A stretch of 64,000 nucleotides of DNA. It comes from CAYOZN01 sp964408455 (lineage in GTDB: Bacteria > Planctomycetota > Phycisphaerae > UBA1845 > UTPLA1). Below the pieces are notes generated by a model. It ran no database searches, had not been told where the DNA came from, and saw only the letters and a program-made list of their open reading frames with translations. Position numbers and translations under genes: made by a program. Positions 52,923 through 63,029 of this stretch are shown one piece after another (position 1 is the first letter of the stretch; every line of letters begins with the position of its first letter). The stretch spans positions 1 through 64,000 of the forward strand of contig CAYOZN010000016.1 of NCBI GenBank assembly GCA_964408455.1, in the 5' to 3' direction.

Positions 52923-53924
52923 ATGAACCGTGGAACCTGCGTCGCTCTTGCCCTCGTCCCCATTTGTCTCGCGGCCTGCGGCTGTCGCGACGCCGCAGAT
53001 TCCCGCGCGTCCGATTCCGGCCGCGACGCGCCGCGCCAATATCCATACAACGTCGTTTGCACCGTCGGCATGGTGAGCGACATGGTCCGCCACGTCGCCG
53101 GCGACAAGGCCGCGGTTGAGGGCCTCATCGGCGAAGGGGTCGATCCGCACCTCTTCCAGGCATCCCGATCGGACATTCTGAAGCTGACGCAGGCGGACTT
53201 CATCTTCTACAACGGCCTGCTGCTCGAGGGAAAAATGACGGATGCCCTGATCGCCGTCGGGCGCCGGCGTCCGGTGCACGCCGTCACGACCGATCTCGAG
53301 CCCGGCAAGCTGCTGGAGCCGCCGGAATTCGCCGGCCATGCCGATCCCCACGTGTGGATGGACCCGCTGTTGTGGAAGGCGTGCGCGGCCGCCGCCGCCA
53401 CGGCCCTGGGCGAGTTCGACCCGCCCAACGCGGATGTCTATCGCGAAAACGCCGCCGCGTACGCCCGGCAGCTCGATAAGCTCCACGAGTTTGCAGCCGC
53501 CGCGCTGGCTACGATACCCGAAGAAAGCCGCGTACTGGTCACGGCTCACGACGCATTCAACTACTTCGCCCGGCGCTACGGCCTCGAAGTCCGGGGAATT
53601 CAGGGCATCAGCACCGAATCGGAAGCCGGCATCAAGGATATCAATGATCTGGTCGATCTGCTGGTGGACCGGAAGGTGCGGGCGGTGTTCGTCGAATCAT
53701 CGGTGTCCGACAAGAATGTCCGTGCCCTGGTGGAAGGCGCCGCCGCTCGGAATCACCCCGTCAGGATCGGCGGCACCCTCTATTCCGATGCCATGGGACC
53801 GCCGGGCACCTACGAGGGCACGTACATCGGCATGATCGACCACAACGTCACCACCATTGTGAAGGCGCTGGGCGGGAAGGTCGCCCCCGGCGGCATGCAG
53901 GGCAAGCTGCGATCCGGCGAATAG
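52923..53924 (+). CDS. Metal ABC transporter substrate-binding lipoprotein (TroA/MntA-like)
   Basis: A 333-residue lipoprotein (lipobox LAAC at 16-19) of the cluster A-I metal receptors, which capture Mn(II), Zn(II) or Fe(II). The four ligands of the TroA fold are present: His76 in GVDPH, His143 in DPHVW, His209 in VTAHD, and Asp289 in LYSDA. There is no His-rich loop of the ZnuA type, which supports manganese or iron over zinc. GGGAG stands upstream of the ATG. It starts the importer operon. Confidence 0.9.
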   Translation: MNRGTCVALALVPICLAACGCRDAADSRASDSGRDAPRQYPYNVVCTVGMVSDMVRHVAGDKAAVEGLIGEGVDPHLFQASRSDILKLTQADFIFYNGLLLEGKMTDALIAVGRRRPVHAVTTDLEPGKLLEPPEFAGHADPHVWMDPLLWKACAAAAATALGEFDPPNADVYRENAAAYARQLDKLHEFAAAALATIPEESRVLVTAHDAFNYFARRYGLEVRGIQGISTESEAGIKDINDLVDLLVDRKVRAVFVESSVSDKNVRALVEGAAARNHPVRIGGTLYSDAMGPPGTYEGTYIGMIDHNVTTIVKALGGKVAPGGMQGKLRSGE

Positions 53925-53946
53925 ATTGCCCGGAGAACGTTCGGCG

Positions 53947-54774
<828 letters not shown>

Positions 54775-54801
54775 CTAGAACGTGCCCGGCGAAGCTTGAA
54801 C

Positions 54802-56148
54802 ATGCCACCTGTCATCGAACATGCCGCCTGGTACGAACCGCTGCTGGAACTCTACCGGAATTTTTCGGTCGACCTGTTCTGGCGCATCGCCCTGCTGCGC
54901 GACTACAACACGCGCGTCGTCGTCATCGGCACCGCCCTCCTCGGTCTGGCGGCCGGCGTGGTCGGCACCTTCGCCTATCTGCGTCGCCGCGCCATGATGG
55001 GCGATGCCCTCAGCCACGCCACGCTCCCCGGCATCGCTCTCGCTTTCCTGCTGTTGGGCGACAAATCGCTCACCTGGCTGCTGGCGGGGGCGGCCGCGAC
55101 CGGCACGCTCGGCGTGCTGGCGGTGCTGGGCCTGCGCTCCTTTCCCCGCATCAAGGAGGATGCCGCCATCGGCATCGTGCTCAGCGTCTTCTTCGGCATC
55201 GGCATGGTGCTGCTCGACTACGTCAAGCGCATGCGCACCGGCAACCAGGCGGGGCTCGACCGGTTCATCTTCGGCAAGACCGCCGGCATGATCTACCAGG
55301 ATGCCCTGCTCATCGCCATCACGGCAATCGCCGTGATTGCACTGGTGCTCCTGTTCTACAAGGAGCTTCGACTCGTCTGTTTCGATCCCGCCTTCGCCGC
55401 GACCATCGGCCGGCCGGTGCTGCTCGTCGACGTCATCATGATGGGTCTGGTCGTGCTGACGACCGTCGTCGGCCTGCAGGCGGTCGGCCTGATCCTGGTT
55501 GTGGCACTGTTAATCATCCCCGCGGCCGCCGCGCGTTTCTGGACCGACGATCTGCGCCGCATGACCTTAATCGCCGGCCTGATTGGCGTTTTCAGCGGCT
55601 ACGTCGGCTCCACGTTCAGCGCGATGTATTCGCAGATGCCCGCCGGCGCGATGATTGTCATCTGCGCCGGGCTGTTTTTCTTCTTCAGCATGCTATTTGC
55701 CCCGCTGCGGGGCGTCCTGGCCGCCATGATCCGCCGGGCGGCGCTGGGCCGGAAGATTGCCTACCAGAATCTGCTCCGCGCCATGGGCGAGCACGACGAG
55801 GAGACGGGCGGTGAGCGCACAACGGTCCAGAACCTGCTAGGCCGCCGGACCTGGTCCCGCAGCCAGTTGTCCGCCACCATCGCCCGGGCGGAGCGCGCCG
55901 GGGCCCTCGCCCACGGCCCCGACGCGACGCTTCGTCTGACGCCGGCCGGCAGGGTCGAAGCGCGGCGCATCCTTCGCAATCACCGCATGTGGGAGCTCTA
56001 CCTCATCCGCCATGCCGACATCGCCCCGTCGCACGTCGATCGCGACGCCGACCAGGTCGAACACGTGCTCTCGCCCGACATCGTCGCCGAACTTGAGCGC
56101 CTACTGGAGGATCAGCGGCGCATACCGCCGTCGCCGCACGCGAGTTGA
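54802..56148 (+). CDS. Metal ABC permease fused to a DtxR-like domain (first)
   Basis: A 448-residue fusion. Residues about 35-305 form the ABC-3 type permease: GTFAYLRRRAMMGDALSHATLPG with its EAA-like loop, FFGIGMVLLDYVKR, and DPAFAATIGRPVLL. From about residue 320 to the end a soluble part resembles the DtxR/MntR fold: a winged-helix region (SQLSATIARAERAGALAHGPDATLRLTPAGRVEARRI) and the dimer and metal region (LRNHRMWELYLIRHADIAPSHVDRDADQVEHVLSPDIVAEL). The domain may sense cytoplasmic metal and gate the transporter. Usual family members end near 290 residues. Confidence 0.85.
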   Translation: MPPVIEHAAWYEPLLELYRNFSVDLFWRIALLRDYNTRVVVIGTALLGLAAGVVGTFAYLRRRAMMGDALSHATLPGIALAFLLLGDKSLTWLLAGAAATGTLGVLAVLGLRSFPRIKEDAAIGIVLSVFFGIGMVLLDYVKRMRTGNQAGLDRFIFGKTAGMIYQDALLIAITAIAVIALVLLFYKELRLVCFDPAFAATIGRPVLLVDVIMMGLVVLTTVVGLQAVGLILVVALLIIPAAAARFWTDDLRRMTLIAGLIGVFSGYVGSTFSAMYSQMPAGAMIVICAGLFFFFSMLFAPLRGVLAAMIRRAALGRKIAYQNLLRAMGEHDEETGGERTTVQNLLGRRTWSRSQLSATIARAERAGALAHGPDATLRLTPAGRVEARRILRNHRMWELYLIRHADIAPSHVDRDADQVEHVLSPDIVAELERLLEDQRRIPPSPHAS

Positions 56149-56154
56149 AAACGA

Positions 56155-56255
56155 CAAATGATGAATGGTGAATGATGAATCGTGAATGCTCCATGGAGAG
56201 TCATAAACAAGCAATAAGCGTCCGATCCTCCATCACTCATCATTCAGCATTTTGA
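56155..56255. repeat. Palindromic intergenic element (GAATGATGAA style)
   Basis: The left part repeats AATGATGAATGGTGAATGA and GATGAATCGTGAATGC; the right part (CATCACTCATCATTCAGC) is its imperfect reverse complement. The spacer is about 50 bp. It resembles the element at 19584-19687. It sits between the two permease genes. Confidence 0.5.
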
Positions 56256-56273
56256 ATCTTGTTGCCGCATCAA

Positions 56274-57641
56274 ATGATCGCTGCCCTCGAATCATCCTGG
56301 ATCTGGTCGACCGACGGCTGGGTGCTGCTGGTCGGCGTGCTCAGCGCCTGCTCCTGCGCACTGCTCGGGAACTATCTCGTCCTTCGCAAGATGAGCCTGA
56401 TGGGGGATGCCATCTCCCACGCCGTGCTGCCGGGGCTTGCGATCGCCTTCCTGATCACGCACAGCCGTGCCTCGCTGCCCATGCTGATCGGCGCCATCGC
56501 CGTCGGCCTGCTCACCGCCCTGCTCACGCAAATGGTGACGCGCTATGGCAAGGTCGAGGAGGGCGCCTCCATGGGCGTCATCTTCACCGTCCTGTTTGCC
56601 ATCGGGCTCATCCTGATCGAAAAAGGCGCCCGGCACGTCGACCTCGATGCCGGCTGCGTTCTTTACGGAAACATGGACTTCATCGGCCTCGAAGTGCTCG
56701 ACGGTTCCATCCCCACGACCGCCATCACGCTCTCCATCGTGCTCGCCGCGAACCTGCTCTTCGTGGGGCTGTTCTACAAGGAGCTCAAGATCAGCGCGTT
56801 CGATCCCGCCCTGGCGACCACGCTCGGCATCAATGCCAACGTCATGCACTATGCCCTCATGGCGATGGTCGCCGTCACCACCGTGGCGAATTTCGAAGCA
56901 GTCGGCTCGGTCCTTGTCATTGCCATGCTCATCGTGCCGCCGGTCACGGCCCACCTGCTGACCGACCGCCTCGGCGTCATGATCCCGCTGAGCCTGCTGC
57001 TGGCGGCGGTCTCGGCGGCAGCCGCACGGGTGCTGGTGGTGTATGCGCCGCAGCTCACCGGTCTGGACGTGACGCCCAACACGGCTGCCATGATGGCGAC
57101 GCTCTCGGGCGCCCTGCTGCTGGTGGCCCTGATCGGCTCGCCGCGGCTGGGCCTGCTCAGCCGTTGGCGCAATCGCGCCGCCCTGAGCCTCCAGATCGCG
57201 CGGGAGGACATGCTCGGCCTGCTCTATCGCGCCCAGGAAGAGCACCCGCGGCAGCCCGAGATCAGCCGAACCCGCCTCCTGACGCTGCTGGGCGGCGGCT
57301 GGCGATCGCGGCTGGCCCTGGCGAAGCTCCGTCGCGAGGGCGCTATCGACGTCGCCCGCACGGATGGCGGCGCGACCGATGCCGTGAGGCTGACACCCAT
57401 CGGACAGTCCCGCGCGGCCGGTTTGATCCGCTCCCACCGGCTCTGGGAATCGTACCTCGACCGCCATTTCGATCTGCCGCTGGATCATCTCCACATGCCG
57501 GCCGAGCGCGTCGAGCACTACATCTCGCCGCAGATGCGCTCCCAGCTCGAAACCGACCTGGAAGACTTGCAGCGCGATCCGCACGGCAAGCGCATCCCGG
57601 AGCCGAAAACCGGCGGCGAGAGCGCCAAACCGGACGCGTAA
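56274..57641 (+). CDS. Metal ABC permease fused to a DtxR-like domain (second)
   Basis: A 455-residue fusion with the same layout as the first permease. The membrane part has CALLGNYLVLRKMSLMGDAISHAVLPG and FDPALATTLGIN. The C-terminal part from about residue 310 has a winged-helix-like segment (LLTLLGGGWRSRLALAKLRREGAIDV, VRLTPIGQSRAAGLIRSHRLWESYL) and then HFDLPLDHLHMPAERVEHYISPQM, the DtxR-like metal and dimer region with His and Glu. The ATG at 56274 is preferred to the TTG at 56259. An ABC importer with two different permeases fits the heterodimer found in some manganese systems. Confidence 0.85.
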   Translation: MIAALESSWIWSTDGWVLLVGVLSACSCALLGNYLVLRKMSLMGDAISHAVLPGLAIAFLITHSRASLPMLIGAIAVGLLTALLTQMVTRYGKVEEGASMGVIFTVLFAIGLILIEKGARHVDLDAGCVLYGNMDFIGLEVLDGSIPTTAITLSIVLAANLLFVGLFYKELKISAFDPALATTLGINANVMHYALMAMVAVTTVANFEAVGSVLVIAMLIVPPVTAHLLTDRLGVMIPLSLLLAAVSAAAARVLVVYAPQLTGLDVTPNTAAMMATLSGALLLVALIGSPRLGLLSRWRNRAALSLQIAREDMLGLLYRAQEEHPRQPEISRTRLLTLLGGGWRSRLALAKLRREGAIDVARTDGGATDAVRLTPIGQSRAAGLIRSHRLWESYLDRHFDLPLDHLHMPAERVEHYISPQMRSQLETDLEDLQRDPHGKRIPEPKTGGESAKPDA

Positions 57642-57644
57642 ACG

Positions 57645-57693
57645 ACTGGAAAACGAAAACGCCCCTTGCGGGAAACCGTCCCGCAAAGGGCGT
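57645..57693 (-). terminator. Rho-independent terminator of the first prepilin gene
   Basis: ACGCCC-C-TTGCGGG (57659-57672) pairs with CCCGCAA-A-GGGCGT (57680-57693) with one mismatch, followed on the minus strand by TTTTCGTTTTCC. Confidence 0.7.
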
Positions 57694-57734
57694 GAAAATT
57701 CACCTGGTCAGCTTGCGAAAGGCCGCGAACCGGC

Positions 57735-58631
57735 TTACTGCACGGGCGTGTTCGACTCGGCCCACAGGTCATAGATCGGGCTCTTCGCGTAGCGCACATC
57801 GGCAAAGATGTACTCGGCATGCCCGTCGAAGAAGCCCAGCGAGAACCGGTTGTACTTCTTGTGCCAGCCTTCCGCCGGATTGGTGTTGATGCTGGTCTGG
57901 CCGCTTAGCGGATCGACCATGTCGTAGGTGTAGGCGTTGAAGGCGCCCTCGGAGTGCAGCGGGAACTTCGCGGCCGGGCCGCCCACCTTCTTCTTGAGCA
58001 GCTGCCGGCCGGCCTGCGTCATCGTATTGCCGGTATAAGTGAGAGGATTATCCGGGATCGTGAAGTATGACGAGTTGTCATTCCATGGCGGGCCCTTCAC
58101 CCAGTACCAGTGAATGACATAGCTGTTACCCACCGCAACGTACGACGGATAGGCAGGAGGAGAACCATCCGCACCGGTCTGCCCGACGACCGGCGTCAGG
58201 TCCTTCTTGTCGGAGGGGCATACCCAGGTCTTGATGTTGGCGCCCTTGCCCGTGGTGCCGGGAGCGACGTACTTGTTGTAGGGCCGCCATTCGGTCCACC
58301 ACTTGTGCCAGTCGCCGTTGGCGAACTGCGGATCCGGGTGCTGGTTTACGGTCTGCACGCCGCCATAGACGTACTCGGAAGCCCAACTCGCACTTTGGCC
58401 GCCTTCCTGGAAGCCCATGTGCCATGGCATCGCGAGATCGCCCTGCTGATCGTCGATGTAGATGGCGGCTGTCGTGACCTGCGTCTTCAGATTGTTCAGA
58501 CAGTAGGCGACGTTGGCCGCTTCTCTCGCATTGGCCAGCGCCGGCAGCAGAATCGAAATCAACAGCGCGATGATTGCGATCACCACCAGCAGTTCAATGA
58601 GCGTGAACGCGCGACGTTTCTTGCATGTCAT
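57735..58631 (-). CDS. Prepilin-like protein (type II secretion/DUF1559 style)
   Basis: A 298-residue protein with a prepilin N-terminus: a short basic leader KKRRA, then [20 protein letters not shown], cleaved and methylated in a type IV pilus-like system. The mature C-terminal domain is of the large planctomycete kind with [28 protein letters not shown] and the [15 protein letters not shown] block at the end. AAGGA stands upstream of the ATG at 58631. It is the last of four minus-strand genes with a terminator behind it. Confidence 0.85.
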   Translation of the reverse strand: MTCKKRRAFTLIELLVVIAIIALLISILLPALANAREAANVAYCLNNLKTQVTTAAIYIDDQQGDLAMPWHMGFQEGGQSASWASEYVYGGVQTVNQHPDPQFANGDWHKWWTEWRPYNKYVAPGTTGKGANIKTWVCPSDKKDLTPVVGQTGADGSPPAYPSYVAVGNSYVIHWYWVKGPPWNDNSSYFTIPDNPLTYTGNTMTQAGRQLLKKKVGGPAAKFPLHSEGAFNAYTYDMVDPLSGQTSINTNPAEGWHKKYNRFSLGFFDGHAEYIFADVRYAKSPIYDLWAESNTPVQ

Positions 58632-58737
58632 AATCCGGCTTCCTTGTAAGCTAACGTTGAGAACCCACATCACACCTGTTCTTACTTACGCGATATTTCG
58701 CGGCTCGCCCCGACGAATGCCGGCGCGCCGACGTCGA

Positions 58738-59118
58738 TCACGGACACTTCGGACACTTGCCACCACCGCCCGATTCGGACTCGGCCGGATAGTACAGATC
58801 GTGATCCTGGCAGTATTTCGCGTGCACCGCCGCGGGCTGATTGCAGGCGCTGCACGGGTACTTCGTGCGCACCTTTGCCATCCGCCGGAAACCGCCTTCG
58901 CCTTCCGGTGTCCTGATGCCGCCTTCGATCTTCACTTTCGCCAGATTGTCGGCAGAATCCTGTGTGTGCGCGCCGCACTCGGTGCAGACCAGATCCACCA
59001 TCTGCGGCTTGACCACGTCAGCCGGAAGCGGCTCTTCGCGGTTGGAGACGATCCATGCAATGATCGCCCCGGCAAATGCTACAACAATTATGCCGATTTT
59101 TACGCCGTTTTTACCCAT
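58738..59118 (-). CDS. Single-pass zinc-ribbon protein
   Basis: A 126-residue protein. An N-terminal helix (about residues 7-24) anchors it, followed by two CxxC pairs: LVCTECGAHT and YPCSACNQPA, and then a C-terminal KCPKCP. The residues between are polar. It is the middle of a four-gene cluster of prepilin and zinc-ribbon genes and probably forms part of the same structure. No family name is known to me. Confidence 0.6.
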   Translation of the reverse strand: MGKNGVKIGIIVVAFAGAIIAWIVSNREEPLPADVVKPQMVDLVCTECGAHTQDSADNLAKVKIEGGIRTPEGEGGFRRMAKVRTKYPCSACNQPAAVHAKYCQDHDLYYPAESESGGGGKCPKCP

Positions 59119-59335
59119 CCACCCAAACCTCTGAGATTCGCCCTGAGAAGCACCCGGGCGAGACTGTCCAGAAAGCGGCGTGTGCGCTTTCTCGGTTCAT
59201 ATTATAGGCGGCACCTGCCTCACGCAGGTACGCCGCGACTGACTTTTGCACGAGCCGGATTCAACGCGCAAATGGGTCAGATCGTACGACGCGCGCAACA
59301 GACGCCGCGAACTGTGGGCTGCTCCCTGACGAGGT

Positions 59336-59785
59336 CTACTCGTTGGCCCGCAGCCGCTCTCCGCTGGCCGTCTCGCCGGTCAGCGGATCCCATTGGCACT
59401 TCGGGCAGATCGCCGGCTTACCGCTCTTGGCCTTGGCCGCGAAGATCTCGCCGCAGCCACCACATTTCACGGCCGCTTCGCCCGTCATCTGGTTGCACTT
59501 GGGACACTTGGCCACGCTGATCATGGCCCCCGCACCCCTGCCGCGAACCCGCGGCTCGCTCGAATCAGCGGCCTCGCCGTCCTTGGCGCGCAGCTCGACC
59601 GATTCCTGCATTTCGGCTGCCGTCAGTTCGAAGGCGGAGTTGCACGCGGCGCAATACCACTGCGTCTTGGTGCTGTCGGACTCGGGCGCATCCTCGTCCG
59701 TCGGCCGCAGCATTGCGTAGCTGATGGCGGCCGCCACGAGGAGAATGCCGGCGAATACCAGTTTCTTGACGTCCCTCGACTCCAT
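59336..59785 (-). CDS. Single-pass zinc-ribbon protein, second
   Basis: A 149-residue protein with the same plan as the gene at 58738: an N-terminal helix (about residues 9-25), then CxxC pairs in WYCAACNSAF, AKCPKCNQM, VKCGGCGEIF and AICPKCQWDP. The two together with the flanking prepilins look like a conserved unit. The 217 bp before it hold no gene. Confidence 0.6.
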   Translation of the reverse strand: MESRDVKKLVFAGILLVAAAISYAMLRPTDEDAPESDSTKTQWYCAACNSAFELTAAEMQESVELRAKDGEAADSSEPRVRGRGAGAMISVAKCPKCNQMTGEAAVKCGGCGEIFAAKAKSGKPAICPKCQWDPLTGETASGERLRANE

Positions 59786-59801
59786 CCCTTTGCCTCTGGT
59801 G

Positions 59802-60647
59802 TCAATCGATTGTCACGCGCCATCCGGGTCGCTTGGAGAACCGCGTGTCGAAATAGCGGTTCTCGGAGTGACCATCCAGAAACAGAAACGAGTGTTGCGA
59901 GAATTTCCGGTGCCATCCCTGGATCAGGTATCCGCCGCCGATTGGCGTCGCCGTGGGGAACACCTGGTCCACGTGGTTCTCCCACATGAGCACGAACTCG
60001 GCCGCTGCGCCGCCGATCTTCTGGTTCACGATCTGCTTGCCGTACCGGAACAGATTCGGAATGTTGAACGGGATGGGCGACAAATCGAGGAAGAACCAGT
60101 TGATGCTATAGCTGTTGCCATAGGCCTGCCAGCTCGTGCGGCCCTCATAATCCTCCGGGGAGCCGGGGTTCTGGCCAACAGTGGGCGATACCGCTGAGCG
60201 ATCGCTCGGGCACTGCATGAGCTTGATTCCGGCGTTGCCGCGCTGGCTGTTGACTTCGCTGTCCTGCACCCCTGGTGCGAGGATCTTGTTGAGTGCGCGG
60301 TATTGCGGCGGAACGATCGTCCAGTCGCCGCTCTCGTCGCCCGGCCACGGCCGTGGGGCCTTCATCCCGCCCCATGTGTAGCTGCTGATGTAGGTGGTGC
60401 CCTGCCAGTATTCCGGATTGCCGGTCGAGGGGTTGACATTCTTCACGTAGGTCCAAGGCAGGTTGTCGTTGTTCTCCAGGTACAGAAAGACGCCCGTGCC
60501 GATCTGGCGCATGTTGTTCATGCAGACTACACGGTTGCCTTCCTCCTTGGCCTTGGTGAGGGCGGGAAGCAAAATCGAAATCAGGAGGGCAATGATGGCG
60601 ATGACGACGAGAAGTTCGATCAGCGTGAAACCTCGTTCGCGTCTCAT
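59802..60647 (-). CDS. Prepilin-like protein, second
   Basis: A 281-residue protein with the leader RRERG and then [20 protein letters not shown], the methylated N-helix of type IV pilin-like proteins. The body matches the other prepilin in layout, with [36 protein letters not shown] and [22 protein letters not shown] stands before the ATG at 60647. It is the first gene of the four-gene unit, and a short hairpin lies in its leader. Confidence 0.85.
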   Translation of the reverse strand: MRRERGFTLIELLVVIAIIALLISILLPALTKAKEEGNRVVCMNNMRQIGTGVFLYLENNDNLPWTYVKNVNPSTGNPEYWQGTTYISSYTWGGMKAPRPWPGDESGDWTIVPPQYRALNKILAPGVQDSEVNSQRGNAGIKLMQCPSDRSAVSPTVGQNPGSPEDYEGRTSWQAYGNSYSINWFFLDLSPIPFNIPNLFRYGKQIVNQKIGGAAAEFVLMWENHVDQVFPTATPIGGGYLIQGWHRKFSQHSFLFLDGHSENRYFDTRFSKRPGWRVTID

Positions 60648-61136
60648 GATTTGTTCCTTGCGCATAACCCGTTCTCGAACGGGTATCGCTCGACAGGGGC
60701 CGAATGGAAGCTGTCGGCCATGTTTGCCGCGCGCAAGCGTCCGCGCCGCGCGCGATCTAACGCCGTTACACTGGCACTACGCCAACAGGAGCCGCATGCC
60801 GAAGTCCGGCACGCCTGCTGAAACCTTTGTTTTTCAGGCCGGTGACACGGTTACATTCGGACGAATGCACCGTTAAGCACCACCACCCACAATCAGATCG
60901 CTATCTTAACAGAACTCCGCGCGGGAATTCCACATTCAAAATGGCGGCGCAGCCCAGCTCCTGCTTTCCACCAGGAAAAGCCGTAACACCAGCACTGGCC
61001 CCGGCGCCCGGCTGCAAAGCACCTGATCTTCACCCGAACGTGGGTGTGATCTGTCGTCGGCCGAGGCCCCCGCTCAGGACCATTTTGGCTTGCAACTGTT
61101 TGAAATGATTCAGCTTACAGCAGAAGGGTCGCCGGG
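60648..61136. other. Intergenic region upstream of the prepilin cluster
   Basis: A 489-bp stretch between two minus-strand genes. A hairpin ACCCGTT-CTCG-AACGGGT (60667-60684) lies in the leader of the prepilin gene, 20 bp before its ATG, and could affect translation. No gene or clear promoter is visible. Confidence 0.4.
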
Positions 61137-61991
61137 CTACGAACCGTGTCCGGCCTCAAAACGGGCCCGCTCTTCCGCGTCCATTTCGTAGCGGTGTTCC
61201 GGCCCGGGATAACGCCGCTCCGCAATGTCACAAACGTACGCCTCCACTGCCCGGCGGATTTCCCCGCGGAGATTGCCATATCGCTTCACGAAACGCGGCA
61301 GATTTCCCTCCGTCAGGCCGAGCATGTCGTGCAGAACCACCACGTGCCCGTCGCAGTGCGGCCCGGCCCCGCACCCGATCACCGGCAGCTCCGTCGCCTC
61401 AGCAATCACCCGCGCGGGCTCGGGCGGCACCGCCTCCAGCAGGATCGCACAGGCCCCCGCGTCTTCCAACAGCTTCGCATCGTGAACCAGACGCTGCGCC
61501 GATCGCGCGTCACGCCCCTGGGCACGATACCCGCCCAGTTGGTGAACCGCCTGCGGTCGCAGCCCCAGGTGAACCATGACCGGTATCGTCGCCGCCGCCA
61601 TGGCCCGCACGGTGTCGACAATCCGCGCATCGCCCTCCACCTTGACGCAGTCGCAGCCTGACTCGGCCATGAACCGCCCTGCGTTGCGAATGGCCTCCTC
61701 GGTATTGATGTGGTATGACAGGTATGGCATGTCGCCGACGAGAAACACGTTCGGCGCACCGCGGCGGACGGCCCCTGCCAGCGTCACCAGAAAATCCATG
61801 GTGATTGGCAGCGTCGAGTCGTAACCCAGCACGACCTGGGCTGCCGAATCGCCGACCAGAATGCAATCGACGCCGGCCGCCGCCTCGATCTGTGCCGAGG
61901 GAAAGTCATAGGCGGTCAGCATGCTGATCGGCTTGCGCTGTCGCTTGTGGGCCAGTAACGTGGCGAGCGTGATTTTTTCGGCGGGCGGCAT
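61137..61991 (-). CDS. panB: 3-methyl-2-oxobutanoate hydroxymethyltransferase
   Basis: A 284-residue enzyme that makes ketopantoate from 2-oxoisovalerate with methylene-tetrahydrofolate, the first step of pantothenate synthesis. Family landmarks are MLTAYDFPSAQIEAAAGVDCILVGDSAAQVVLGY, the VKVEGD magnesium-side segment, VMVHLGLRPQAVHQLGGYRAQG, and LPVIGCGAGPHCDGHVVVLHDMLGL. The start is ATG 61991: TAGGCT stands seven bases before it, and a leaderless transcript is plausible. No panC is in the window. Confidence 0.93.
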   Translation of the reverse strand: MPPAEKITLATLLAHKRQRKPISMLTAYDFPSAQIEAAAGVDCILVGDSAAQVVLGYDSTLPITMDFLVTLAGAVRRGAPNVFLVGDMPYLSYHINTEEAIRNAGRFMAESGCDCVKVEGDARIVDTVRAMAAATIPVMVHLGLRPQAVHQLGGYRAQGRDARSAQRLVHDAKLLEDAGACAILLEAVPPEPARVIAEATELPVIGCGAGPHCDGHVVVLHDMLGLTEGNLPRFVKRYGNLRGEIRRAVEAYVCDIAERRYPGPEHRYEMDAEERARFEAGHGS

Positions 61992-61998
61992 ACGCCAT

Positions 61999-62004
61999 AG
62001 CCTA
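61999..62004 (-). promoter_or_regulatory. Putative leaderless -10 element for panB
   Basis: On the minus strand TAGGCT is followed by ATGGCGT and the ATG at 61991. The spacing equals that before acpS, pyrK and the lipoprotein at 62724. Confidence 0.35.
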
Positions 62005-62100
62005 GGTCCGAAGGCACATGCACGGCAAGGGATGAGCGCCGCAGGCCGCCTGCGGCCGCACCGCCCGGCGGCGTCGATGCAATGTCTTCGGGAAAGACCC

Positions 62101-62724
62101 TCAGGCCGGACTGGAGGCCTCGGCCGCAGGCGTATCGACCGTGTCCGCCACAGGATGCACCGTGAATTCGAGGATTCGCCCAAGCAGGCGCTCTTCTAGG
62201 GCGGCGTCCCGGCCCAGCGGGACCCGCTCGGCTCTCACCCCCGGTCCCATCTGCCCCTCCTCCGTGGGCAGCAACCCGGCAAATCCGTGCAGCACCGAAG
62301 AGGCCGACGTGATCTGCGTTTCGGGCTGGCTGACGCGATAGACGTCAACGCGGACCTCGACGTTTGGTTCGGGCTCCGCATGGAACTTCACCGTCACCAC
62401 CCGCTGAATCGTGTGCAACGAGGATTCGAGCAGGAAATACTGATCGGCGACATCCTGCCGCCACGGCTCATGCCACTGCATGCTCGTCAATGGAAGCGTC
62501 GCAATCACACCGGCCGCACGATCCTGCCGGTCGGGCACGAATTCGAACTTCCGCAACACCGACAACGTGCCATTCCAGAGATATTGCAGGTCTTCCTGCT
62601 GTGAGATGACCGCCGCTGTCGGTTCCTCCGGCGGAATGGGCTTGTGGCACGCACTCGCAACCACCACGAGGATGGTCAAGCCGCTGTGGAGAGCTGAACC
62701 AAAGCGCAAGGGGCGTTTCACCAT
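62101..62724 (-). CDS. Lipoprotein of unknown function
   Basis: A 207-residue lipoprotein with signal helix LTILVVVASAC (lipobox ASAC). The mature part is a soluble alpha/beta domain with LQYLWNGTLSVLRKFEFVPDRQD, RRVVTVKFHAEPEPNVEVRVDVYRVS-type strands, and a polar C-terminus. No family was recognised; the strand pattern would suit an assembly-type lipoprotein, but that is speculation. On the minus strand TACTAT stands seven bases before the ATG, so the mRNA may be leaderless. panB follows, about 110 bp downstream. Confidence 0.6.
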   Translation of the reverse strand: MVKRPLRFGSALHSGLTILVVVASACHKPIPPEEPTAAVISQQEDLQYLWNGTLSVLRKFEFVPDRQDRAAGVIATLPLTSMQWHEPWRQDVADQYFLLESSLHTIQRVVTVKFHAEPEPNVEVRVDVYRVSQPETQITSASSVLHGFAGLLPTEEGQMGPGVRAERVPLGRDAALEERLLGRILEFTVHPVADTVDTPAAEASSPA

Positions 62725-62731
62725 GGCGCGA

Positions 62732-62737
62732 ATAGTA
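62732..62737 (-). promoter_or_regulatory. Putative leaderless -10 element for the lipoprotein gene
   Basis: On the minus strand TACTAT is followed by TCGCGCC and the ATG at 62724. Confidence 0.4.
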
Positions 62738-63029
62738 TCGGCCACGGCGGCGCGGTCAATCGATGCGAACTCCGCCGTAATGCCGGCACAGCCGGAGATC
62801 GCATCCCATCCCGCGAAAGATGGCCATGGCCGCCCGCGTTTGCCTTGCCGACCGGCAGGCAAACGGCTGCCCAGGGCGACCGGACGGCGTCCCCGCGGGC
62901 CTGGGCACTAAGATTGTCGGAGCGCCACCCCGCGAAGGCGCGAGGAAAAATCAGCGTCGTCCCGCCGTTCTGCTATCATGCGTCCACGCGCTGCCAATCG
63001 CCGATATTCAGCGAGGCCAAGGAGTTCAA
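62738..63029. other. Divergent intergenic region
   Basis: Between the lipoprotein and the last gene. A TATCAT at about 62973 may be the -10 for the last gene. No gene was seen. Confidence 0.3.

Noticed and set aside
52683..53549. Long N-terminal extension of mntR to 438 residues
   Set aside because: It would cover the divergent promoter region and the start of the receptor gene. MntR proteins are about 150 residues, matching the ATG at 52682.
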